6,658 nt of DNA from CAZLLE01 sp964560425 (GTDB lineage Bacteria; Campylobacterota; Campylobacteria; Campylobacterales; QNZT01): contig CAZLLE010000031.1 of the NCBI GenBank assembly GCA_964560425.1, positions 1-6,658 of the forward strand, given 5' to 3'. The notes under the pieces are model-generated. The model was not told where the DNA came from, did not search any database, and saw nothing but the letters and a program-made list of their open reading frames with translations. This document shows, piece after piece, positions 1 through 5,369 of this stretch (the stretch's first letter is position 1; each line of letters starts with the position of its first letter). The translations under genes were made by a program, and so were the position numbers.

Positions 1-1
1 C

Positions 2-136
2 ACCAAAAATAGCTTTGAGGAGAAAATAGATAAAATGATCAAAGCAAAACAAGAACTCTCAAACCTAAGTGTAAGTATCGGAGAAAATTGGCTAGGAAAT
101 ATGGACAAAGATGAGTTGAGAGAGATTTTTGGATAG
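2..136 (+). CDS. SNF2/DEAD-box family helicase, C-terminal fragment
   Basis: This is the 3' end of a gene that begins outside the window; 44 codons remain before the TAG stop at 134-136. The peptide carries EEKIDKMIKAKQ, then GENWL, and ends in DELREIFG. This order (helix with EEKI and K-rich stretch, GE-x-WL, D-ELR-x-F at the very end) is what I know from the C-termini of bacterial SNF2-type helicase-like ATPases. Those proteins use ATP to remodel or move along nucleic acid. None of the ATPase motifs is inside the window, so the assignment rests on this tail alone. The stop codon is followed at once by a copy of a 24-nt repeat (137-160), so the gene end may lie next to an old insertion. The last residues look normal for the family, and truncation is not evident. 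Confidence 0.72.
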   Translation, partial: TKNSFEEKIDKMIKAKQELSNLSVSIGENWLGNMDKDELREIFG

Positions 137-160
137 TGATATAGAATTTGTTATGCTCCC
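137..160 (+). repeat. 24-nt dispersed repeat, copy 1
   Basis: This stretch starts directly after the helicase stop codon and matches 6160-6183 at 20 of 24 positions in the same orientation. The shared core is AGAATTTGTTAYRCTCCC (143-160), preceded by TGAYAY. All four differences are transitions. Similarity ends sharply after CCC in both copies. Read on the minus strand (GGGAG...AACAAATTCT) it resembles the terminal inverted repeat of IS256-type elements as I remember them, but no transposase lies next to it, so it is a relic or another class of short repeat. Confidence 0.5.
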
Positions 161-235
161 GAAATTATTAATATTTTAGCTCATTGTTAATTTAATCTAA
201 CCCTCTTTTTATCCCTCTTTCTATATCATATATTC

Positions 236-391
236 ATGAAAAATTTAAGAGGCTATAGTAAAAGGACATATTTTAAATTATCCACTATCTCGATGTACTC
301 TACTTTAAGTAAGTTGCATAAAAGAGAGGTTAATTTTATTTATCATATTGTTGCTTATTATGATAGGGGTTTTAATAAAGATCCGCCATAA
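236..391 (+). CDS. possible small protein of 51 aa, unrecognised
   Basis: An ATG at 236 opens a 51-codon frame ending in TAA at 389-391. The product is basic and aromatic: it begins MKNLRGYSKRTYFKL, has a middle KLHKRE, and ends YYDRGFNKDPP. It has no membrane segment and no Cys, and I cannot name a family. In favour: a balanced protein-like composition, a basic N-terminal part followed by a plausible amphipathic helix, and a position 46 bases before cbiM in the same direction. Against: no Shine-Dalgarno sequence before the ATG, several codons rare for this genome (TCG, CCG, AGG), and a length that chance can give at this AT content. It could be a leader gene of the cobalamin operon or simply noise. 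Confidence 0.3.
   Translation: MKNLRGYSKRTYFKLSTISMYSTLSKLHKREVNFIYHIVAYYDRGFNKDPP
356..361 (+). promoter_or_regulatory. weak -10 candidate for the cbi operon
   Basis: TATTAT matches the sigma-70 -10 consensus at five of six positions and lies about 75 bases before the cbiM start, which would give a leader of roughly 70 nt. No -35 box is visible; this is common in Campylobacterota but leaves the call weak. It falls inside the possible 51-codon ORF. Confidence 0.2.
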
Positions 392-437
392 AAAGTATAT
401 TTTGATAGAATTAAAAAAATATAAAAAAGGATGGATT

Positions 438-1121
438 ATGCATATAGAAGCAGGTGTGGTTAATGGGGCTAAGATGTTACTTAGTTATGGTACTGGTTTG
501 GCAGTAATTGGTACAGGTTTGAAACTTTCATGGGATAATATTCAAGAAAATGGGGTTTTATCGTTTTTATTGAAGAGTTTTTTGGCGATGATTATTGTTT
601 TTAGCTGTTTTGAGATTTTGCCTCACTATCCTATTGGGGTGAGTGAAGTTCATTTGATTTTGGGAACTACTATATTTTTGATATTTGGTTTGGCTCCTGC
701 TATGGTTGGATTATCTTTGGGGCTTTTGATTCAGGGATTATTTTTTGCTCAGTTTGATCTTCCTCAATATGGGATTAATATTACTACTCTACTTGCTAGT
801 ATGATGTTTTTGAATATTGTTGCTCAAAAGATTATTCCTAAGAATACTCCATACAAAGATATTAGTTATTCTCAGCTTCTCAAATTATCAGTTGCTTGGG
901 AAGGTACTATTGTGGCTTGGGTAGCATTTTGGGCATTTTATGGTCAAGGCTTTGGAGCTGAAAATTTACAAAATGTTTTTAGTTTTGGATCGGCTTATAT
1001 GGGTGTAGTACTTATTGAACCTTTGGTTGATATGGCTGTTTTATATGGTGTCAAAACTTTTTATTCATCAAGAGAGTGTAATATCTTGTTTGATAAAAGA
1101 GTTAATAACTGTAGAGTATAG
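438..1121 (+). CDS. cbiM: CbiM-type cobalt ECF transporter membrane component
   Basis: This is the substrate-binding (S-component-like) membrane subunit of an energy-coupling-factor transporter for cobalt, here feeding cobalamin synthesis. I chose the ATG at 438 because it gives MHIEAGVV: the Met1-His2 N-terminus is itself part of the metal site in the CbiM/NikM family. An AAAAGG Shine-Dalgarno motif ends at 430, seven bases upstream. The frame stays open upstream to 348, but that would add 30 charged residues before Met-His. The product is 227 aa with several hydrophobic segments, a GVSEVHLILG motif whose His72 fits the second conserved metal ligand, and the conserved stretch FGLAPAMVGL to LIQGLFFA. 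CbiN, CbiQ and CbiO are not in the window. The stop is one codon away from the cbiK start, so the two are co-transcribed. A nickel-type substrate is possible from sequence alone; the neighbours favour cobalt. Confidence 0.85.
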   Translation: MHIEAGVVNGAKMLLSYGTGLAVIGTGLKLSWDNIQENGVLSFLLKSFLAMIIVFSCFEILPHYPIGVSEVHLILGTTIFLIFGLAPAMVGLSLGLLIQGLFFAQFDLPQYGINITTLLASMMFLNIVAQKIIPKNTPYKDISYSQLLKLSVAWEGTIVAWVAFWAFYGQGFGAENLQNVFSFGSAYMGVVLIEPLVDMAVLYGVKTFYSSRECNILFDKRVNNCRV

Positions 1122-1124
1122 TTT

Positions 1125-1946
1125 GTGAAGAGATATAGACACTACAAAAAGCAGGGGGCTATTGTGCTCTCTTGCTTTGGTTCGGTTATTGAGCAAGATA
1201 AATATTTTGAGTTAGAAAAGTTTGTCAAAGAGTCGTTTCCTTCTTATGATATTTTTACTGCATTTAGTTCACGGATGGTGATTAGACTATTAGAAAAAGA
1301 GGGCAAGGTTTACAAAAATCTTCCTCAAACTCTTGCTGATGTGGATATGTTGGGGTATAAAAATATTGTTGTTAGCTCAATTAATCTTTTTCCCACTGAT
1401 GAGCATGAATTTTCAAAAAATATTGTAGATGGATTTGCTAGTTTTTCTTTAGCAAATTTTAGATTTACCAATGCGATTTTGACAAAAACAAAAGAGAGTT
1501 CACTATTTCTAAAATCTCTTGATGAGAAGATATCAAAAGATGATTGTGCAAATCTCTATATTATTCATGGTACTCCAAAATTGGATACAAAAGGTATAGA
1601 CTCTATCTCTTATGCAGATCGATTTTTATCTCGTATCAATAAAAATAACTATACATGTTCACTTGAAGGGGCTTTCCCTTTTTATGCTATCAAAGATGCT
1701 CTAAAAGCAGAACTTAAAAAAGATGGTGTCAAAAAAATTCAAGTTGTGCCTATGCTTTTGGTTAGTGGAAATCACTATAAAAAAGATATGCATGAGATTT
1801 GCGAAGAGTTGAGTGATCTATTTGAGACTTCTATTGTTCCAACTATTACCAAAGACAAAAAATTTAATCTTATAGAGATGGACGGTATTAGAAAGATTAT
1901 CAAAGATGAAATAAGTGAATCTATAACAAAGTTGGGAACTATATGA
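1125..1946 (+). CDS. cbiK: sirohydrochlorin cobaltochelatase CbiK
   Basis: This type II chelatase inserts Co2+ into sirohydrochlorin at the start of the anaerobic cobalamin route. The 273-aa product has the CbiK layout. The N-terminal strand is GAIVLSCFG (11-19), followed by FTAFSSRMVI (44-53), which matches the family's A-F-T-S-R-M-I block. TDEHEF (91-96) aligns with the metal-site Glu region, YIIHGT carries His148, and SLEG and SGNHYKKDM carry His217. The two histidines correspond to the catalytic His pair of Salmonella CbiK. The start is GTG at 1125. It must be close to correct, because the cbiM stop lies two codons upstream in the same frame and the next ATG would remove the first domain. 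The ribosome-binding site is poor, so translation probably depends on ribosomes finishing cbiM. The 3' end overlaps cbiL (ATGA). No signal peptide is visible, so it should act in the cytoplasm. Confidence 0.88.
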   Translation: MKRYRHYKKQGAIVLSCFGSVIEQDKYFELEKFVKESFPSYDIFTAFSSRMVIRLLEKEGKVYKNLPQTLADVDMLGYKNIVVSSINLFPTDEHEFSKNIVDGFASFSLANFRFTNAILTKTKESSLFLKSLDEKISKDDCANLYIIHGTPKLDTKGIDSISYADRFLSRINKNNYTCSLEGAFPFYAIKDALKAELKKDGVKKIQVVPMLLVSGNHYKKDMHEICEELSDLFETSIVPTITKDKKFNLIEMDGIRKIIKDEISESITKLGTI

Positions 1947-2605
1947 AATTATACATGGTCTCTTTAGGACCGGGGGATTTTGAGCTTGTTACGATTAAAG
2001 CTCTAAAAGCCCTAAAAAATTCTAATGTGATATGTGTACCTACAAAAAGCCCAGATCAAAGTTTTAAAAAATCTCTGACTTATAAAATTGTTAAAAATCT
2101 AATGAAAGAGTTTGAGTTTGAGAGGGAGATTATCCCTCTTTATGCTCCCATGCATTTTAAAACCCAAGATTGGCAGAGGCAAGTTGATATTTTGATGCAC
2201 AATCTTCATGAGTGCAAAAGTGTATCTTTTGTGACTTTGGGGGATAGTGCTATTTATAGTAGTGTTTACTATCTATTGGATTTGATTAAAAAACAGTATA
2301 AAGAGGTTCATGACAAAAGTGAAGTAATCCCCGGAATTACATCTTTTTCCCATGCTTCTGCAAAGAGTAAAAAGCCCTTATGTTTAGGTGATAGTTCACT
2401 TAGTATTATTCCACTTCTTGATAAAGAGGTACCTAGTACTACAATCTATATGCGACCCAAAATTGGATTAGATACCAAAGATATCCCTCAAAATGGAGAT
2501 ATGTATACTTTTGAAAATTTAAATTTTTCAGAAGAAAAAATATATCCACATAAAAAAGAGGTTGTAGAGAAGTATATGACACTCTTTATTGATTTTGTTG
2601 AGTAG
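1943..2605 (+). CDS. cbiL: cobalt-precorrin-2 C20-methyltransferase CbiL
   Basis: This is a tetrapyrrole methylase of the CobI/CbiL type, using S-adenosylmethionine to methylate C20 of the product of the preceding chelatase. Visible motifs are VSLGPGDFELVTIKAL near the N-terminus (GPGD 9-12), VTLGDSAIYSSVY (97-109), and VIPGITSFSHASAKSKKPL (128-146), which matches the PGI-x-SF...A...PL block of C20 enzymes. The usual GDP-x-x-YST is GDSAIYSS here, a mild variant. At 220 aa it is slightly shorter than the usual 230-240, mainly in the C-terminal half, where TIYMRPK stands for the conserved V-x-MK strand. The start ATG overlaps the cbiK TGA (ATGA at 1943-1946), indicating translational coupling. 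Later cbi genes are not in the window. The early-pathway step is well supported; cobalt-precorrin rather than precorrin as substrate is inferred from CbiK next door. Confidence 0.86.
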   Translation: MKLYMVSLGPGDFELVTIKALKALKNSNVICVPTKSPDQSFKKSLTYKIVKNLMKEFEFEREIIPLYAPMHFKTQDWQRQVDILMHNLHECKSVSFVTLGDSAIYSSVYYLLDLIKKQYKEVHDKSEVIPGITSFSHASAKSKKPLCLGDSSLSIIPLLDKEVPSTTIYMRPKIGLDTKDIPQNGDMYTFENLNFSEEKIYPHKKEVVEKYMTLFIDFVE

Positions 2606-2612
2606 TAAAAAT

Positions 2613-2927
2613 ATGATAAAAAAAAATATTTTTGCTAATATTCCTGAAAAAATCCCAAATGAAATATTTGAAACAATAATAACAGACAAAAATATTAAAA
2701 TAGAAAGAATCATCTCAAAAGGTCATACTTCACCATCTCATGGTTGGTATGACCAAGAGAAAAATGAATGGGTTATTCTCTTAGATGGGGAAGCCTCAAT
2801 GGAATTTGAAGATAAAATTGTTGATCTAAAAAAGGGTGATTATATTAATATTCTTGCAAACCAAAAGCATAAAGTAATAAAAACTTCTAAAAATCCTCCA
2901 GCAATTTGGTTTGCTATATTTTATTAG
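2613..2927 (+). CDS. small single-domain cupin protein
   Basis: The 104-aa product is one cupin beta-barrel. Cupin motif 1 appears as G37-H38...H43...E52-x6-G59, with the recognisable string WYDQEKNEWVILLDGEA. Motif 2 is G75-DYINI...H86. The three His and the Glu can hold a metal ion. Proteins of this pattern (SPxHxWYDQ...EWVxLLxGEA...GDYxxI) are common in bacteria and mostly annotated only as cupin-domain proteins, so no substrate can be named. The ATG at 2613 was chosen because the alternative in-frame TTG at 2589 lies inside cbiL; a clear Shine-Dalgarno is missing for both. The gene begins 7 bases after cbiL and may be read with it, yet its codons (many ATA for Ile) resemble the downstream zinc block rather than the cbi genes. 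Confidence 0.8.
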   Translation: MIKKNIFANIPEKIPNEIFETIITDKNIKIERIISKGHTSPSHGWYDQEKNEWVILLDGEASMEFEDKIVDLKKGDYINILANQKHKVIKTSKNPPAIWFAIFY

Positions 2928-2954
2928 AAAATCAAACTATATAAAATTATTTGT

Positions 2955-2960
2955 TATAAT
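2955..2960 (+). promoter_or_regulatory. -10 box TATAAT for the zinc-uptake operon
   Basis: A perfect TATAAT lies in TTGTTATAATTGG, between the cupin stop (2927) and the small His/Cys gene. No -35 hexamer is recognisable at the expected distance, as is usual in Campylobacterota, where the -10 and upstream T-rich periodicity dominate. Transcription would start near 2966-2968, giving a leader of about 15 nt to the ATG at 2982. The overlapping imperfect palindrome at 2956-2971 (ATAAT..GC..ATTAT) is placed where a metal-responsive repressor such as Zur or Fur could block it. Confidence 0.5.
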
Positions 2961-2981
2961 TGGCACATTATGATTAGAGTT

Positions 2982-3242
2982 ATGAAAAAGTATTTTACTG
3001 TCATATTTACGATTACAATATTGATGAGTGCTTTTCACCATCATAGTGATCTCAAAATTCATAATGATTGCTCGATTTGTGTGATACAATCAAATTTCAC
3101 AAGTGCAGATACCCCGACACAAATAACATATCTTATAGATATAGACACATTTAGTTTTATTGTGGTTGGAAAACTTCCAAATTTACATCTCAAAAATATT
3201 GACAACACTTCCAAGGCAAGAGCACCTCCCAATTTCTCCTAA
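2982..3242 (+). CDS. small HHH...CxxC membrane or exported protein
   Basis: The 86-aa product starts MKKYFTVIFTITILMS, a signal peptide or single membrane helix, followed at once by HHH (19-21), His27 and CSIC (Cys30, Cys33). This close set of soft ligands suggests transition-metal binding outside the inner membrane. A second hydrophobic stretch covers about 49-62, and the C-terminus reads KARAPPNFS. Short proteins with hydrophobic N-terminus, HxH, CxxC and a terminal RAPP-like motif are known next to metal-uptake or outer-membrane receptor genes (DUF2946-like), but I cannot fix the exact family. I prefer the ATG at 2982; an in-frame ATG at 2970 would add MIRV and leave almost no leader after the -10 box. 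It heads the zinc cluster, and its last codons can pair with the Shine-Dalgarno of the next gene. Role: inferred metal chaperone or sensor. Confidence 0.7.
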   Translation: MKKYFTVIFTITILMSAFHHHSDLKIHNDCSICVIQSNFTSADTPTQITYLIDIDTFSFIVVGKLPNLHLKNIDNTSKARAPPNFS

Positions 3243-3277
3243 AATTTAACCAAAAACTATTATAAATATGGAGAGAT
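3232..3277 (+). promoter_or_regulatory. possible anti-SD/SD pairing controlling the OMP gene
   Basis: ATTTCTCC at 3232-3239, the last codons of the small His/Cys gene, can pair over 8 bp (one G-U) with GGAGAGAT at 3270-3277, which contains the Shine-Dalgarno of the outer-membrane protein gene. The loop is 30 nt. A ribosome ending at the TAA (3240-3242) would cover the first arm and free the ribosome-binding site, giving translational coupling. Confidence 0.3.
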
Positions 3278-3281
3278 ATTC

Positions 3282-4478
3282 ATGAAAAAAATTATAGGTT
3301 TGTCATGTATCTTAATATCATCTGTTTTTGCAAATCAACAGCTAGATGATATGAAAGAGATAATCAAACAACAACAACTTAGACTAGAGCTTTTAGAAAA
3401 GAAAATTGAGATTAATGAAGAGTCAAAATTTGCAAAAAATCAAGATGCTTCATCAAGTTTTTCACAAAAAGCATATCTGCCTGATATCGCTTTTATAGCT
3501 AATATGTCAGCACTTGCTAGAGATGTAGAGAATGAAAAATATTCTAATTATGCAATAGATGGATTTATCAATAAGGCTGGAGAGATCCCATTTAATAAAA
3601 AGAGAGGATTTAATTTAAACTATGGAGAGATGGAAATATCTTCATCAGTTGATCCATATTTTGATATAGATGCGGCACTTCATATCGAAAAAGAGGGGCT
3701 TCATATTGGAGAATTATATATCACAACGAGAGCTTTACCTTATGGATTAAGATTAAAGAGTGGTAAATTTAAAAGTGAATTTGGACGAATAAATTCAAAA
3801 CATCAACATTCATGGGATTTTTCAGCTATTCCACTTCTGTTTGAAGCATATTTTGGAGCAGGTGGCTTGGGTGATGAGGGTTTACAATTACAATATACTC
3901 CTCCAATAGATACTTTTGTTCAATTAGGATTTGAGGCAATGCAAGGAGGTAATGGAAGAAGTTTTGGAGATACAGACAAAAATAACCTCAATATTGTTTA
4001 TCTAAAGAGTAGCTTTGATCTAAATGATGAGATTTCACTACTTTATGGAGGCACTTGGATGAGTGGTAAAAATAGAGATGGAGATACAGATATCTATGGA
4101 GGTGATTTAACAATCAAATATATTATTGATAGTTATAGCTCCCTGTCATGGCAGAGTGAACTTCTATATAGAGATAAAGATATAGAAAATGAAACACTAA
4201 AACAGGCTGGGCTTTATAGTGAAGTTGTTTTTGATATAGATCAAAATTGGGCAACGGGTGTTCGATATGATACTCTTTTTAAAAATATAGACAATCAACC
4301 TGATGATCTAAATCGTTATACAGCAATGCTACAATATAAACCATTTGAATTTTCAAAGATAAGATTACAATACACTTATGATAAATCAAAATCATTTGCA
4401 GGAAAAAGAGAAGATATTCAAGAGATTATGCTTGGATTTACTATAGAGTCAGGTGCACATGGTGCACACTCATTTTAG
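3282..4478 (+). CDS. zinc-uptake-associated outer-membrane beta-barrel protein
   Basis: The 398-aa product has a signal peptide (MKKIIGLSCILISSVFA, cleavage after residue 17), a Gln/Glu-rich coiled-coil segment at about 18-48, and then a barrel with alternating hydrophobic strands that ends in Phe398, as outer-membrane proteins do. The block SVDPYFD (122-128) and the region 151-180, with LPYGL, SGKFKSEFGRIN and a His-rich SKHQHSWDF, are typical of an outer-membrane family found beside zinc ABC transporter genes and often annotated as a zinc-regulated or TonB-dependent receptor. No plug domain or TonB box is visible, so it looks porin-like. His174, His176 and the terminal GAHGAHSF could hold metal. 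The Shine-Dalgarno GGAGAG (3270-3275) is strong. znuA follows after 9 bases. Role in outer-membrane passage of zinc is inferred from family and context. Confidence 0.75.
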   Translation: MKKIIGLSCILISSVFANQQLDDMKEIIKQQQLRLELLEKKIEINEESKFAKNQDASSSFSQKAYLPDIAFIANMSALARDVENEKYSNYAIDGFINKAGEIPFNKKRGFNLNYGEMEISSSVDPYFDIDAALHIEKEGLHIGELYITTRALPYGLRLKSGKFKSEFGRINSKHQHSWDFSAIPLLFEAYFGAGGLGDEGLQLQYTPPIDTFVQLGFEAMQGGNGRSFGDTDKNNLNIVYLKSSFDLNDEISLLYGGTWMSGKNRDGDTDIYGGDLTIKYIIDSYSSLSWQSELLYRDKDIENETLKQAGLYSEVVFDIDQNWATGVRYDTLFKNIDNQPDDLNRYTAMLQYKPFEFSKIRLQYTYDKSKSFAGKREDIQEIMLGFTIESGAHGAHSF

Positions 4479-4487
4479 GAGAAAAAA

Positions 4488-5369
4488 ATGAAAAAAATAT
4501 TATTAATTACAATGTTATTAACATCATATATTTTTGCAACAATCAAAGTAGATACAACATATTCGACTCTTGGAGAAGTTGCAAAAAGAGTTGGAGGAGA
4601 GTTGGTCAATGTCACTATTTTGGGAAGTTCAAAATATGATCCCCATTTTATAGTTCCAAAACCATCACTTCTATCCAAACTTCGCAGGGCTGATCTACTA
4701 ATCATGAATGGTGGAGGACTCGAACTTGGTTGGTTGCCACCTCTTCTAAAAAGTGCAAATAATCCCAAAATCCAACCTAGTTCAATAGGTTTTTTGGATA
4801 TGTCACACTATATAAATTTCATAGATAAACCAACATCAGTCTCTCGCTCTTTTGGAGATGTTCATGCACAAGGAAATCCTCACTACTCTACTGATCCTTA
4901 TGTAGTTATTTCTATGGCGAAAGCTATTGAAAAAAAACTATCTCAAATTGATCCATCAAACAAAAAAATATACCAAACAAACTTGGATAAATTTTTAAAA
5001 GAGTGGGATATATATTTGGAAAAATTAAATACTAAAATGAAAACATGCAACAACAAAAAAGTAATCCAATATCATGAACTATTTAACTATTTTCTAAAAA
5101 GATATGATATTCAAAGTTATGGAAATATAGAACCACTACCCGGAATCTCTCCAAGCTCAAAACACACAATAGAACTGATAGATAATATTAAAGAGAATAA
5201 TATAAAAATAATTTTACAAGATGTATACCATGAAAAAAAGACAGCTTCATTTATTGCCCAAAAAACAGGAGCAAAAGTAGCAATAATTCCTCATGATGTA
5301 AAAGCAGTAAAAGAGGCAAATAGTTTAGAAAATTTTTATAACACTATAGAGAAAAAAATATGTCAATAA
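4488..5369 (+). CDS. znuA: ZnuA-like zinc/manganese ABC transporter substrate-binding protein
   Basis: This is the periplasmic metal-binding lipocalin-unrelated, cluster A-I binding protein (293 aa) of an ABC importer. A signal peptide covers MKKILLITMLLTSYIFA. YDPHFIVPKPS carries His53; ADLLIMNGGGLELGWL follows as in ZnuA. GDVHAQGNPHYSTDP carries His126 and His132. QYHELFNYF carries His196, and the block EPLPGISPSSKH (215-226) is strongly conserved in the family. The late IIPHDV (His269, Asp270) would give the last ligand. The His-rich loop of some zinc forms is missing, so zinc versus manganese is not settled; the GNPHY variant and the outer-membrane partner favour zinc. The Shine-Dalgarno AGGAGA (4477-4482) overlaps the preceding stop. 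The end overlaps the permease gene by 10 bases. Confidence 0.87.
   Translation: MKKILLITMLLTSYIFATIKVDTTYSTLGEVAKRVGGELVNVTILGSSKYDPHFIVPKPSLLSKLRRADLLIMNGGGLELGWLPPLLKSANNPKIQPSSIGFLDMSHYINFIDKPTSVSRSFGDVHAQGNPHYSTDPYVVISMAKAIEKKLSQIDPSNKKIYQTNLDKFLKEWDIYLEKLNTKMKTCNNKKVIQYHELFNYFLKRYDIQSYGNIEPLPGISPSSKHTIELIDNIKENNIKIILQDVYHEKKTASFIAQKTGAKVAIIPHDVKAVKEANSLENFYNTIEKKICQ

Larger units (their letters stand above)
137..437. other. 300-base intergenic region upstream of cbiM
   Basis: The spacer between the helicase end and cbiM holds repeat copy 1 (137-160), a possible 51-codon ORF (236-391) and a weak promoter candidate near 356-361. Because cobalamin genes follow, I looked for the conserved cores of an AdoCbl riboswitch (such as GCCACTG) and did not find them. 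There is no tRNA-like fold and no GC-rich terminator hairpin after the helicase. A C/T-rich stretch at 197-220 is partly complementary to AAAAGAGAGGTTA around 319-331, but the pairing is long-range and imperfect. Confidence 0.6.

Noticed and set aside
137..437. Cobalamin (AdoCbl) riboswitch before cbiM
   Set aside because: None of the conserved cores such as GCCACTG is present, and no multi-helix fold can be drawn.
2528..2713. Minus-strand frame of 61 codons across cbiL and the cupin gene
   Set aside because: Low-complexity Ile/Phe-rich antisense of A-rich coding sequence, with both plus-strand genes well supported.
2961..2975. Sigma-54 promoter (TGGCAC at 2961-2966)
   Set aside because: The -12 element TTGC is missing at the required spacing; the overlapping TATAAT explains the site better.
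4475..4768. Minus-strand frame of 97 codons inside znuA
   Set aside because: It mirrors znuA codons, has no family features and no ribosome-binding site; znuA is well supported.
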